Below, in pieces: positions 23,882 to 32,973 of a stretch of 64,000 nt of DNA. This stretch comes from CAZNNH01 sp964574335 (GTDB lineage: Bacteria > Acidobacteriota > Vicinamibacteria > Fen-336), in NCBI GenBank assembly GCA_964574335.1, contig CAZNNH010000013.1:4647-68646 (forward strand), given 5' to 3'. Numbering within the stretch: the stretch's first letter is position 1; each line of letters opens with the position of its first letter. The notes below the pieces were generated by a model. The model made no database searches. It was given only the letters and a program-made list of their open reading frames with translations, and had not been told where the DNA came from. The position numbers and the translations under genes are program-made.

Positions 23882-25114
23882 GTGATTTTGACAGAGACAT
23901 ACTTGCCCCGAGAGCTGTCAGGCCGTGTGCACCGGGCGCTCCGCGCGCTGCCCGTGGTCGTGGTCACCGGTCTTCGGCAGGCTGGCAAGACCACGTTCCT
24001 TCGGCGCGATCCGAGCCTCTCGGGGCGGCGGTACCTGAGCCTGGACGACTTCCCGACCCTCGAGGCCGCCCGCAGGGATCCAGAAGCGATGCTCGCCGGC
24101 CCCGAGCCCCTGACCATCGACGAAGCCCAGCGATGTCCGGAGCTGCTGGTCGCGATCAAGCGCGCCGTGGATCGGCGAAGAGTCAACGGGCGCTTCCTCG
24201 TCAGTGGATCGGCCAATTTCGCGCTTCTCTCTGGGGTCACCGAGTCGCTGGCAGGACGGGCCGTCTACCTGACGCTGTCACCGTTCACGCGCAGGGAACG
24301 GGCACGAGCCATCCAGGAGAGGCCGTTCGTGCTCCGTCTCCTGGACGCGGGCACACCACCACGGGGCGAGTGTCGTCCCGTCGAGGACGACGACGTGCTG
24401 GCCGGGGGTCTTCCGGTCGTGGCGCTTGGGACGACCACCGACCGCGACCTGTGGTTCCTCGGCTACGAGCAGACCTACCTGGAGCGTGACGTGCGCAGCC
24501 TGGCCCAAGTGGCTGACCTCGTGGACTTCCGCAACCTCCTGCGCCTCGCGGCCCTACGCGGAGGGCAGCTCCTGAACTCGAGCGAGCTGGCACGCGACGC
24601 CAAGATGTCGGTGGCGACGGTCGCCCGCTACCTCGGCCTGCTGGAGACGTCGTTCGTGGTGGCGCGTCTCGCGCCCTATCTCCGGAGCCGTACCACCCGG
24701 CTGATCAAGTCGCCCAAGCTCTACGTCACCGACTCGGGCCTGGCCGCCCATCTCACGGAGGTCCGGGACCTCGGGGTGGGCGCCGACGAGCCGTTGCGGG
24801 GCGCCCTGTTCGAGACCTACGCCTACCAGAACCTGGCGGGCATCCTGGCCGCCCAGGCGGACCGGGCCGAGCTGGGATTCTGGAACGTCCAGGGCCGCCA
24901 CGAAGTCGACTTCGTGCTGGCCAGGGCCCGGCGGTGCGTCGCGATCGAGGTGAAGGCCGGATCGCGGTTCGTCGACCGTGACCTCGGTGCCCTGCGCGCC
25001 TTCCTCGAGAAGACCCCGGGCGCGATCGCCGCCGTCCTTGCCTACAACGGACCAGAGGTGGTGCCGCTCGGCAACCGCCTCTTCGCCGTTCCGCTCGGCC
25101 TCCTGCTGTCGTGA
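23882..25114 (+). CDS. AAA-family ATPase with DUF4143 domain
   Basis: 410 aa. A Walker A GLRQAGKTT near residue 31 is followed by LTIDEAQRCPELL (Walker B) and FLVSGSANFALLSG, as in the AAA_14 group. The C-terminal half has the DUF4143 pattern: YLERDVRSL, a winged-helix-like LLNSSELARDAKMSVATVARYLGLLE, KLYVTDSGLAAHL, and nuclease-like VDFVLARARRCVAIEVKAG. Such genes are common solitary accessory genes of unclear role. GTG at 23882 is assumed (TTG at 23888 is possible). It is not part of the cluster. Confidence 0.85.
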   Translation: MILTETYLPRELSGRVHRALRALPVVVVTGLRQAGKTTFLRRDPSLSGRRYLSLDDFPTLEAARRDPEAMLAGPEPLTIDEAQRCPELLVAIKRAVDRRRVNGRFLVSGSANFALLSGVTESLAGRAVYLTLSPFTRRERARAIQERPFVLRLLDAGTPPRGECRPVEDDDVLAGGLPVVALGTTTDRDLWFLGYEQTYLERDVRSLAQVADLVDFRNLLRLAALRGGQLLNSSELARDAKMSVATVARYLGLLETSFVVARLAPYLRSRTTRLIKSPKLYVTDSGLAAHLTEVRDLGVGADEPLRGALFETYAYQNLAGILAAQADRAELGFWNVQGRHEVDFVLARARRCVAIEVKAGSRFVDRDLGALRAFLEKTPGAIAAVLAYNGPEVVPLGNRLFAVPLGLLLS

Positions 25115-25129
25115 GGCGGAAGGCGGAGC

Positions 25130-26635
25130 CTACGGGCTCAGGCGATCCGCCGGCAGCGCCGGTGTCGACGACAAGCCCTCGAGATCCGGTTCCTGCTCCA
25201 CCGCCGGCTCAGCCGCAGAGGGCCGGTCGCCGATCGCGGTCTGCGCCAGGTAGTGCTCGGGGTCCATCAGCCGCTGGGTGCGGGTCAGGATCTGGTAGAG
25301 ACGGGGGATGTCGCGCAGCCTCACCTGCGAGAGCCAGCTCCACCACTTCTTCTGCCCGTGCAGGTTCAGGACCGACCGCCGCCAGGTCTCGCAGTACAGC
25401 TCGAAGAACCGCCGCACCGGCAGGCGCGACCGCCAGAGCAGGTGGTGCAGGTCGTAGTGGTTGAAGTCCAGGACCTGGAGGCGATTCCGCATCAGCTCGA
25501 AGTACCGGGTGCCCGGCAGCGGGGTCAGGATCGTGAACCCGACCCGGGACAGCTGGTGCTCCTGGAGGAAGGCCCACAGCGCCTGGAAGTCGTCCTCGGT
25601 GTAGTCGGGGTCGATGACGAAGTTCCCGGTCACGCCGAAGCCGAGCCGGCGCGCGATGCGCACCGCCTCGATGGTCACGGCGATGTCGGCGTCCTTGGTG
25701 AGCGAGCGCAGCCCCTGGCTGGTCGGGGCCTCGAAACCGAAGAAGATGTCGAAGTGCCGGGCCAGCGGTCGCCAGCGCTCGAGCAGGTCGGGGTGCTCCA
25801 CCACCGTATCCAGCCGCGACTGGACCAGCAGCCAGTTCTTGCGATCAGGCGTCCCAAGCAGGGCGTCGGCCAGGGCCAGGCTGCGGTCCCGCCCGGTCCA
25901 GAAGGTGTCGTCGACCACGAAGACGTTCCCGCCGATCGCGGCGAAGTCGGCCCGCACCTTGGGGATCGCGTGGAAGCGCAGGGTGCGCTCGTGGAACTGC
26001 CACACCGAGCAGAACTTGCACCGGTGCCGGCAGCCGCGCGCGGTCTCCAGCGTCCACACCGGCATGTAGTTGAGGCAGCAGTAGTTGCGCTGGAATCGGG
26101 CCACCGATGAACGGTCGGGCGCGACCGAGACCTCGAGCGAAAGCGGCTCCTGCAGCTCGGCGGTGGGCACGAAGCCGGCAACGGAGTCGGGTACGAGCAG
26201 GCCGGGCACCGTCTCGAGAGGCCGTGACTCACGGAGCGCCTCGCAGATCGCGGGCATCGCCAGCTCGCCCTCGCTTCGGGCGATGGCGTCGACGTCCCAG
26301 CAGCCGGCGAGCGCCGCCGGGTACATGGCCAGCGCATGCCCGCCCACCACCACCGGGATTCTCCGATCGAAGACCTTGACCTCGGCCGCCAGGGCCCGGA
26401 TGGCATCCGTGTCGAGGATGTGCACGCCGGAGAGGCCCAGCAGCTCGGGCCGCGACTCTTCCAGGACCTTCCGGAAAGGGCGCCGGTCGAAGCGCCGGTC
26501 GACGATGCTCGCGGTGTGGCCCCGCGCCTTCAGCGCCGAGACCACGTACTGGAGCCCGAGCGGCTCGGTCTGGAAGAACGGTGCCAGGCCGAAGTCGATG
26601 GCGGCGGGCTTGGGCTTGACCAGGAGGACTCGCAT
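25130..26635 (-). CDS. hpnR: B12-binding radical SAM enzyme, HpnR-like (hopanoid C-3 methylase family)
   Basis: 501 aa. The N-terminal B12-binding-like domain (EPLGLQYVVSALKARGH, PVVVGGHALAMYP) precedes the radical SAM motif CRHRCKFCSVW (Cys202, Cys206, Cys209). Downstream segments FDIFFGFEAPTSQGL, GVTGNFVIDPDYTEDDF, FTILTPLPGTRYFE, HHLLWRSRL and FFELYCETWRRSVLNL match what I know of HpnR, which adds a methyl at C-3 of hopanoids. No squalene-hopene cyclase or other hopanoid gene is in the window, so the assignment rests on sequence recall alone. Another lipid methylase is possible. It converges on the ATPase gene and diverges from the activase at 26790. Confidence 0.65.
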   Translation of the reverse strand: MRVLLVKPKPAAIDFGLAPFFQTEPLGLQYVVSALKARGHTASIVDRRFDRRPFRKVLEESRPELLGLSGVHILDTDAIRALAAEVKVFDRRIPVVVGGHALAMYPAALAGCWDVDAIARSEGELAMPAICEALRESRPLETVPGLLVPDSVAGFVPTAELQEPLSLEVSVAPDRSSVARFQRNYCCLNYMPVWTLETARGCRHRCKFCSVWQFHERTLRFHAIPKVRADFAAIGGNVFVVDDTFWTGRDRSLALADALLGTPDRKNWLLVQSRLDTVVEHPDLLERWRPLARHFDIFFGFEAPTSQGLRSLTKDADIAVTIEAVRIARRLGFGVTGNFVIDPDYTEDDFQALWAFLQEHQLSRVGFTILTPLPGTRYFELMRNRLQVLDFNHYDLHHLLWRSRLPVRRFFELYCETWRRSVLNLHGQKKWWSWLSQVRLRDIPRLYQILTRTQRLMDPEHYLAQTAIGDRPSAAEPAVEQEPDLEGLSSTPALPADRLSP

Positions 26636-26789
26636 CGCGGGGGGCTCGATGCTAGCACGCGGCCGGCCGTCGTCGGCGGGGCCTTCGGTCTGCTATGCTC
26701 GTGGGGTTCCCTGCCAGGCCCGGCCGAGCCGGACGGCGGAGACGGGTTTGCGTCGTCGAGACACGACGGCTCGAAGGTCAGCTCCACGG

Positions 26790-29700
26790 ATGGCGATTGG
26801 CATTGGCATCGACGTCGGGTCGGTCAGCGTCAAGGCAGCGGTGTTTTCGAACCAGGCCGAGGACCGCGAGCGGCTCGAGCGGCTTTCGACCCGGGAGGGC
26901 TTCTCGCCGCCGCGGGTAGTCGACGGCGGCAACGGCAGCGGGCCCGGCTTCCTCAGCGTGGCTCCCTACGCGCGGATCGCCGGCAATCCCAGGAGCCAGG
27001 CCCGAGACGTGCTGAGGCGGCTGCTTCAACGGATGGACGGCGGCCAGGTGGCGGTCCTGGGCACCGGCACCGGGGTCCGCATCCTGGAGGAGGAGCTCGG
27101 CCTCGACCGGGCGGACGAGTTCCGCTCGCTGAGCCGGGCCGTCGAGCTGCTGATGCCCGACGTGCTGACGCTGTTCGAGATCGGCGGCGAGAGCTCGCGC
27201 TACGTCCGCTTCGAGCGCCACCAGAAGGGCGGCGGCTTGGGGATCGCCGACTACAGGACCAACGGCGACTGCGCCGCCGGGACCGGGGCTTTCCTCGACC
27301 AGCAGGCCGGCCGGCTCAAGTTCCGGGTGGAGGAGCTGGGCCAGATCGCGCTCTCCACCGAGCGCGCCGCCCAGATCGCCGGGCGTTGCTCGGTCTTCGC
27401 CAAGAGCGACATGATCCACGCCCAGCAGCGCGGCTTCACCCCCGCCGAGATCCTGAGCGGCCTGTGCGACGCGGTGGCCAGGAACTTCCGCAGCTCCATC
27501 ACCAAGGGGCGGTCCATCGTCCCCGAGGTGGGCCTGATCGGCGGCGTGGCCAGAAACGCCGGCGTGGTGCGGGCGCTGGAGCGGGCCTTCGGTTTCGAGG
27601 CGGGAAGCCTGGTGGTGCCCGACGAGCCGGCCTCCTTCGCCGCGGTGGGCGCCGCCTGCCTGGCCCACGACCGGGCGGCCTCCAGATCGGGCCGCTCCAC
27701 CACCGCGATCCTGGACCGGCCGCCGGCCGCGCCGGTCTCGCTCCCCACCGCCCCCCCGCTCTCGATGGACCAGGTGCTGCTGCTGCGAGATCGCCTCACG
27801 GCACGGCCACCGCAGGCCGCCGAGGCGCCGGTCGACGCCTACCTCGGCATCGACATCGGCTCGGTCAGCACCAACCTGGTGGTCCTCGACCAGACCGGCC
27901 AGGTGCTGAAGGAGATCTACCTCCGCACCGACGCCCGCCCGGTGGAGGCGGTGGGCCGGGGCCTGCGGGAGATCCAGGAGACGATCGGCGAGCGGATCCG
28001 GGTCTGCGGCGTCGGCACCACCGGCTCCGGCCGGGAGCTGATCGCCGAGCTGGTGGGCGCCGACACCGTCAAGGACGAGATCACCGCCCACAAGACCGGG
28101 GCCGCCTTCATCGACCGGGAGCTGCTCGGCCTGGGGGTGGACACGATCTTCGAGATCGGCGGCCAGGACGCCAAGTACATCAGCCTCGAGGACGGGATCG
28201 TGGTCGACTTCACCATGAACGAGGCCTGCGCCGCCGGCACCGGCAGCTTCCTCGAGGAGCGGGCCCAGGAGCTGGGGATCCGCATCCAGGGGGAGTTCGC
28301 CGATCTGGCCCTGTCCAGCCGGGCGCCGCTGCGCCTCGGCGAGCGCTGCACCGTGTTCATGGAGCGGGACGTCAACGACTGCCTGCGCCGGGGGGCGTCG
28401 CTCCCGGACACGGTGGCGGGGCTCTCCTACTCGATCGCCACCAACTACATCAACCGCGTGGTGCGGGGCCGCAAGGTCGGCGAGGTCATCTTCCTGCAGG
28501 GGGGCACCGCCTACAACGACGCGGTGGCGGCGGCGCTGGCGGCGGTGGTCGGCAAGCGGGTCATCGTCCCCCCGTTCAACGGCGTGATGGGGGCGCTCGG
28601 GGTGGCGCTGCTGGCCCGCGACAAGGCGAAGCGGACCGGCGAGGAGAGCGCCTTCCGCGGCTATGCCCCCCACGAGGTGGACTGCGAGACCTTCGAGTTC
28701 ACCTGCCGCGGCTGTACCAACTACTGCCAGATGCAGCGGGTGACGGTGGAGGGGCGGCACACCTACTGGGGCGACAAGTGCTCGGTCCGCTACCGGAAGG
28801 CCGCCCGCGGCGAGCGTGAGCCGGTGACCGAGGACCTGGTGGCGTTCCGGCGTGCCCGGATGCTCGACGCCTACGCGCCGGAGGCAGGGGCCGGTCCGGT
28901 GATCGGCCTCCCGTTCTGCATGTCCACCTACGACTGGGCCCCCTTGTGGCTGACGGTGTTCCGCGAGCTGGGGGTGCGGGTGCTGCTCTCCGAGCCCACC
29001 CGCAACGACGTGGTCAAGCTCGGTGTCGAGTCCACCGTCTCCGAGCCCTGCTTTCCGATCCTGGTCTCACACGGCCACATCCGCCGCCTGCTCGAGCAGG
29101 GCGTCGACTTCGTCTTCGTCCCCAACAACGTCGCCGCCCCCGGCGACCCGCAGAAGCGGGCCAACTTCTTCTGCCCCTGGCACCAGACGCTGCCCTTCGT
29201 GGCCCGCTCCGCCCCCGTCATCTTCGAAGAGCGCCACCGGATGATCTCGCCCACCCTCTGGTTCAGCCACGGGGAGGAGGCGGTAGCCGCCTCGCTGCGC
29301 GAGGCGCTCGGCGCGGCCGGGCTGCGCTTCCGACGCCGCCGGGTAAGGGCCGCGGTCCACCGCGGCCAGCAGGCGATGGCCGCGTTCCGCTCCTCCCTGT
29401 TGGAGGCGGGCCGAGAGGCGCTTTCGAGGCTGGAGGCCACCGGCGAGCACGGGGTGGTGCTGGTGGGCCGGCCCTACAACATCTACGACGGCGGCACCAA
29501 CCTCGAGATCGCCACCAAGCTGCGCGAGTACTACGGCGCCAACGTGATCCCCCAGGACTTCATCGAGCCCGATCCGGGCGAGCTTCGGGGCTACGAGACG
29601 GCCTTCTACTGGACCTACGGCGCCCGGATCCTGGCGGTGGCCGCCTTCACCCGGAGCCGGCCCAAGCTGCACCTCATCTACCTGACCAGCTTCAACTGCG

Positions 29701-29843
29701 GGCCGGACTCCTACGTCAAGCACTACGTCACCGAGGCCTCCGGCCGCCCCTTCCTGGCCCTGCAGGTGGACGGCCACAACAACGACGCCGGGCTGCTGAC
29801 CCGCTGTGAGGCCTACCTGGACAGCAAGGGAGTGCTCGGCTAG
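26790..29843 (+). CDS. Double BadF/BcrA-type acyl-CoA dehydratase activase with DUF2229
   Basis: 1017 aa. Two ASKHA ATPase domains in tandem: GIGIDVGSVSVKAAVF with CAAGTGAFLDQQ (residues 1-290), then YLGIDIGSVSTNLVVLD with CAAGTGSFLEER (about 347-615). A CoA-enzyme-activase (DUF2229) region follows with FTCRGCTNYCQM, SEPCFPILVSHGHI and FFCPWHQTLPF. Each ATPase domain has the Cys that holds the intersubunit 4Fe-4S cluster in HgdC-type activases. Such ATPases pump low-potential electrons into 2-hydroxyacyl-CoA dehydratases or reductases. The ATG at 26790 has no strong ribosome site. The partner gene starts 77 bp downstream. Confidence 0.87.
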   Translation: MAIGIGIDVGSVSVKAAVFSNQAEDRERLERLSTREGFSPPRVVDGGNGSGPGFLSVAPYARIAGNPRSQARDVLRRLLQRMDGGQVAVLGTGTGVRILEEELGLDRADEFRSLSRAVELLMPDVLTLFEIGGESSRYVRFERHQKGGGLGIADYRTNGDCAAGTGAFLDQQAGRLKFRVEELGQIALSTERAAQIAGRCSVFAKSDMIHAQQRGFTPAEILSGLCDAVARNFRSSITKGRSIVPEVGLIGGVARNAGVVRALERAFGFEAGSLVVPDEPASFAAVGAACLAHDRAASRSGRSTTAILDRPPAAPVSLPTAPPLSMDQVLLLRDRLTARPPQAAEAPVDAYLGIDIGSVSTNLVVLDQTGQVLKEIYLRTDARPVEAVGRGLREIQETIGERIRVCGVGTTGSGRELIAELVGADTVKDEITAHKTGAAFIDRELLGLGVDTIFEIGGQDAKYISLEDGIVVDFTMNEACAAGTGSFLEERAQELGIRIQGEFADLALSSRAPLRLGERCTVFMERDVNDCLRRGASLPDTVAGLSYSIATNYINRVVRGRKVGEVIFLQGGTAYNDAVAAALAAVVGKRVIVPPFNGVMGALGVALLARDKAKRTGEESAFRGYAPHEVDCETFEFTCRGCTNYCQMQRVTVEGRHTYWGDKCSVRYRKAARGEREPVTEDLVAFRRARMLDAYAPEAGAGPVIGLPFCMSTYDWAPLWLTVFRELGVRVLLSEPTRNDVVKLGVESTVSEPCFPILVSHGHIRRLLEQGVDFVFVPNNVAAPGDPQKRANFFCPWHQTLPFVARSAPVIFEERHRMISPTLWFSHGEEAVAASLREALGAAGLRFRRRRVRAAVHRGQQAMAAFRSSLLEAGREALSRLEATGEHGVVLVGRPYNIYDGGTNLEIATKLREYYGANVIPQDFIEPDPGELRGYETAFYWTYGARILAVAAFTRSRPKLHLIYLTSFNCGPDSYVKHYVTEASGRPFLALQVDGHNNDAGLLTRCEAYLDSKGVLG

Positions 29844-29888
29844 TGGTCCGCATCGCAGGTCGTGCGGGCGGCAACCAGGAGAGAAGAT

Positions 29889-29904
29889 CCGGGGACACGA
29901 TCCC
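29889..29904. repeat. Possible fragment of the REP-like repeat
   Basis: CCGGGGACACGATCCC matches the reverse of the tail of the 11867-12151 repeats over about 15 bases with one mismatch. It is too short for certainty. Confidence 0.3.
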
Positions 29905-29919
29905 AGGGACGGAACACTA

Positions 29920-31194
29920 GTGGCCGCACGGCCCCTGCGCGAGCGTAAGCTGTGGATCCCCCAGATGAGCTGGGAGGGGGCGGTGGCCTTCGCGGCGGCC
30001 TTCCGCAGCGTCTCGATCGACGCCGAGATCTGCCCCGACGCCGACGCCCACACCCTGGAGCTCGGCTCCGGGCATACCTCGGGCGAGGAGTGCCTGCCGG
30101 CGCGGACCACCCTCGGCAACTTCCTGAAGATCGTCGAGCGGCCGGGGTTCGAGCCGGACCGCAACGCCTTCTTCATGCCCACCGCCGACGGCCCCTGTCG
30201 CTTCGGCCAGTACGCGCCCTACATCCGCAAGGTGCTGCGCGAGATGCACCTGGACGACGTCCTGGTCTTCGCCCCCAGCAGCCGCGACGGCTACGAGGGG
30301 ATCGGGGCGCAGGCCCAGGAGCTGATGCGCACCGCCTACCGGGGGCTGGTGAGCGCCGACATCCTGCGCAAGATGCTGCACCGGACCCGTCCCTACGAGG
30401 TGGTGAAGGGCGAGACCGACCGGGTCCACGGAAGGGCGGTCCAGGGAGTGTCCAAGGTCCTGGAGCGACCGGGGGTGCCGGCCGAGCAGAGGATCAGGCA
30501 GCTCCAGGCGGCGCTCGGCGAGGCCCGCGACGAGTACCGTGCGGTCCGCATCGACCCGAAGCCCCGCCCGCTGATCGGCGTAGTGGGCGAGATCGCCTGT
30601 CGGCTCACCCCCTCGATGAACGACGACCTGATCCGCAGCGTCGAGGAGCTGGGGGGCGAGTGCACGCTGGCTCACATCGTGGAGTGGGTCTTCTACACCA
30701 ACGTCGAGCACCAGCGACGCCTGCGCCAGGAGGGGAGGCGCTTCTCGGGGGCGATGCTCCTGGCCAAGGTCCGGAGCCACGTCCAGCACCGGGACGAGCA
30801 CCGGCTCTACCAGGTCTTCGCCTCCGACCTGCGCGGCTACGAGGAGCCCTCGGTGCCCACCGTGCTCCGCTACTCGGAGCCGTACCTGCCGGCCTCGGGC
30901 GCCCTCGGCGAGATGACGCTCAGCGTGGGCAAGACCGTCTTCCACTACCACCAGGGGTGCGACGGCGTGGCCGACATCGCCCCGTTCGGCTGCATGAACG
31001 GGATCGTGACCGAGGCGGTCTACCCGCGGGTCAGCGCCGACTGCGACGACATGCCGATCCGCAACTTCTTCTTCGACGGGACCCGCCGCAGCCTCGGACA
31101 CTCGCTGGGCGTCTTCATGGAGCTGGCTCGCTCGTACGGGGCGCGGAAGAAGGTGGCGCGGCGGCCTCCGCCACCAGCGCCTCGTGCAGGGTGA
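29920..31194 (+). CDS. Activase-associated protein (2-hydroxyacyl-CoA dehydratase-like component)
   Basis: 424 aa from GTG at 29920. Conserved cysteines sit in SGEECLPART, DGPCRFGQYAPYI and FHYHQGCDGVADIAPFGCM, a spacing suited to an iron-sulfur cluster. PLIGVVGEIACRLTPSMND is the family-typical start of the second half. It resembles the stand-alone proteins that accompany DUF2229 activases (COG3581-like in my recall). With the upstream gene it probably forms an ATP-driven electron-transfer pair whose substrate is unknown. The last 80 bp overlap the convergent plsC-like gene, so the true C-terminus (proline-rich) may be somewhat degenerate. Confidence 0.75.
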   Translation: MAARPLRERKLWIPQMSWEGAVAFAAAFRSVSIDAEICPDADAHTLELGSGHTSGEECLPARTTLGNFLKIVERPGFEPDRNAFFMPTADGPCRFGQYAPYIRKVLREMHLDDVLVFAPSSRDGYEGIGAQAQELMRTAYRGLVSADILRKMLHRTRPYEVVKGETDRVHGRAVQGVSKVLERPGVPAEQRIRQLQAALGEARDEYRAVRIDPKPRPLIGVVGEIACRLTPSMNDDLIRSVEELGGECTLAHIVEWVFYTNVEHQRRLRQEGRRFSGAMLLAKVRSHVQHRDEHRLYQVFASDLRGYEEPSVPTVLRYSEPYLPASGALGEMTLSVGKTVFHYHQGCDGVADIAPFGCMNGIVTEAVYPRVSADCDDMPIRNFFFDGTRRSLGHSLGVFMELARSYGARKKVARRPPPPAPRAG

Positions 31195-31927
31195 CGACGG
31201 CGGCCCGGACGCGGTCGCGCAGCTCCGCGGCGCGCTCCCAGTCCGACCCGTCGCCGCGGGCCAGAAGCGGCTCTCCCAGCCTCAGGAGCACGTCTCTCGG
31301 GGCGGCCCCTTCGCCACGTTTCGCCACGATGTTGGCGGCGCCCTTGGCCATGGCGGCGCCAGTGCCGTGCAGGGCCACCGGCACCACCGGCACCCCGGCG
31401 CGCACGGCGGAGTGGAAGACCCCCTTCTTGAAGGCGTGGACCTGCCCGTCCGGGCTGCGGGTGCCCTCCGGGAAGACGACCAGCGGCTTGCCTCGCCTCA
31501 GGACCTCGACGAAGCGGTCGAGTGTCGCCACCATCGCCTTGCGATCCCCACCCCGGTCGATCTCCAGGTGTCCGGCCCGGTGCAGGTGCCAGCCGAGGAA
31601 CGGGATCCTGAAGAGGGAGCTCTTCACCGCCCACTTGTAGTCGCCGGGCAGGTAGCTGCCGAGCACCAGCGTGTCGAGCAGGCTCTGGTGGTTGGAGACG
31701 AGGACGAGCCCTCCGGACGGGACGTGCTCGAGCCCGGAGACACGGGCGGAGATCCGCAGGAAGCGAAGGCCCGACCGGCACCAGGTCCGCATCGCCCAGA
31801 GGCTGGCCCGCCGGTCGGGGGTGAACGGTCCGACGAGCAGCGAGACCAGGCCGTAGAAGACGGTCAGGGCGGTGAAGGGCACCCAGTGGCGGGCCAGGCG
31901 GAGCGCCTCCCGGACGCTGACGGTCAC
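31115..31927 (-). CDS. 1-acyl-sn-glycerol-3-phosphate acyltransferase (PlsC-like)
   Basis: 270 aa. N-terminal membrane helix (about 16-34), catalytic NHQSLLD (His80, Asp85), FPEGTRS (152-158), and VPVVPVALHGTG near 200. These are the LPLAT motifs of PlsC enzymes, which acylate lysophosphatidate. The GTG start at 31927 overlaps the CDP-alcohol transferase stop (GTGA), so the two phospholipid genes form an operon. It is convergent with, and overlaps, the activase partner by 80 bp. Confidence 0.88.
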   Translation of the reverse strand: MTVSVREALRLARHWVPFTALTVFYGLVSLLVGPFTPDRRASLWAMRTWCRSGLRFLRISARVSGLEHVPSGGLVLVSNHQSLLDTLVLGSYLPGDYKWAVKSSLFRIPFLGWHLHRAGHLEIDRGGDRKAMVATLDRFVEVLRRGKPLVVFPEGTRSPDGQVHAFKKGVFHSAVRAGVPVVPVALHGTGAAMAKGAANIVAKRGEGAAPRDVLLRLGEPLLARGDGSDWERAAELRDRVRAAVVTLHEALVAEAAAPPSSAPRTSEPAP

Positions 31928-32718
31928 GGCCGGGGGATCAGGTGGTGCCCGAGGATCAGGCTCAGGATGAAGATCGCGCACAGGGCGAAGTGGGGCGCCG
32001 TGATGCGCGGGTAGGTCCACAGCCAGAACGAGCTCCTCGGCTCGCGTCCCGAGAGCCGGAGGCGGGTGTAGAGGATGCGCTGGGTCGAGATCAGGTTGGT
32101 CATCACCGCCAGGATCCAGAGCGCGATGTGGAGGTTGCGGCCCAGCAGCCCGAAGATGAGGGTGAGCGTCCGCTCGGGCCTTTCCATGAAGCCGATCTTG
32201 CAGCTCGGGATGAGGTTCTCGGCCCGCGCCCTGGTGTAGGCGGTGGTGCTGGTCCCCACCACGGTGAGCGCCCACAGGACCAGATAGAGCAGCCGGTGCG
32301 GGCCGTTCCAGTGCCGCTCCATGTAGACGAGCAGGCCGAACAGGACGGCGAAGTCGGTGTAGCGGTCGACCACCGAGTCGAGGTAGCCGCCGAAGGCGGT
32401 CACCCGACCCGAGATCCGGGCCACCGCGCCGTCCAGGACGTCGAAGGCCCCGCCCACGATCAGCACCAGGCCGGCCAGCACCGGGTCGCCCAGGTAGGCG
32501 GGGATGAAGACCAGGCTGGCCACCAGCGGCCCGGCCAGGGTCACGGCGTTGACCGAGACGCCGGCCCGGATCATGCCCCGGGCCAGGGCGTCGCGAGCGG
32601 AGGCGAGGGGGGCGGCCACCGCCTGGGAGAGCTCGACGGCGACCCGCCTCAGCCGCTCCCTCAGCCGGATGGGGGTCGGCTCGAGCGGCACGACGTCGGT
32701 CTCCGAAGCGTGCCTCAT
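31924..32718 (-). CDS. CDP-alcohol phosphatidyltransferase family protein
   Basis: 264 aa integral membrane protein. The family signature spans DGAVARISGRVTAFGGYLDS and then VVDRYTD (about residues 92-118), matching DG-x2-AR-x8-G-x3-D-x3-D. Six or so hydrophobic segments follow. It transfers a phosphatidyl group from CDP-diacylglycerol to an alcohol such as glycerol phosphate, inositol phosphate or serine, but the acceptor cannot be told. Coupled with the downstream acyltransferase it points to phospholipid synthesis. Confidence 0.85.
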   Translation of the reverse strand: MRHASETDVVPLEPTPIRLRERLRRVAVELSQAVAAPLASARDALARGMIRAGVSVNAVTLAGPLVASLVFIPAYLGDPVLAGLVLIVGGAFDVLDGAVARISGRVTAFGGYLDSVVDRYTDFAVLFGLLVYMERHWNGPHRLLYLVLWALTVVGTSTTAYTRARAENLIPSCKIGFMERPERTLTLIFGLLGRNLHIALWILAVMTNLISTQRILYTRLRLSGREPRSSFWLWTYPRITAPHFALCAIFILSLILGHHLIPRP

Positions 32719-32929
32719 CGCGGCGCCGCAGTATACCGCCTGAGAGCCATCCAGGCGGAGCCAGGCCCGTGAAGCCGTGCGTGAAGGAACCGAAGAGCCC
32801 GAGCGGACGCCGGACGCGGCTTCCGTGCGTCGGGACTACCACCCCGACGAGGCTCGTTTCCGGGCTCTACCGGGGGGCGAGAGCGTCGGACGTCTCGATG
32901 AGCTCCTCCTCCTCCGATCAGCAGCGCGC

Positions 32930-32957
32930 TTGACAGCGGCGCACCCACTGTTGTATG
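32930..32957 (+). promoter_or_regulatory. Sigma-70-type promoter of the marR-like gene
   Basis: TTGACA at 32930-32935, 16 bases, then TGTATG as a weak -10. The -10 lies inside the putative operator at 32951, consistent with autorepression. The rest of 32719-32929 shows nothing recognised. Confidence 0.5.
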
Positions 32958-32966
32958 TACAAGCAA
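32951..32966 (+). promoter_or_regulatory. Putative MarR operator 1
   Basis: TTGTATGTACAAGCAA, containing the inverted repeat TTGTA-TG-TACAA. It matches the site at 33526-33541 at 13 of 16 positions. Confidence 0.6.
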
Positions 32967-32973
32967 GGAAGTG

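Noticed and set aside
25130..29843. A hopanoid biosynthesis cluster
   Set aside because: Only one HpnR-like gene is present; neighbours are an unrelated ATPase and an activase.
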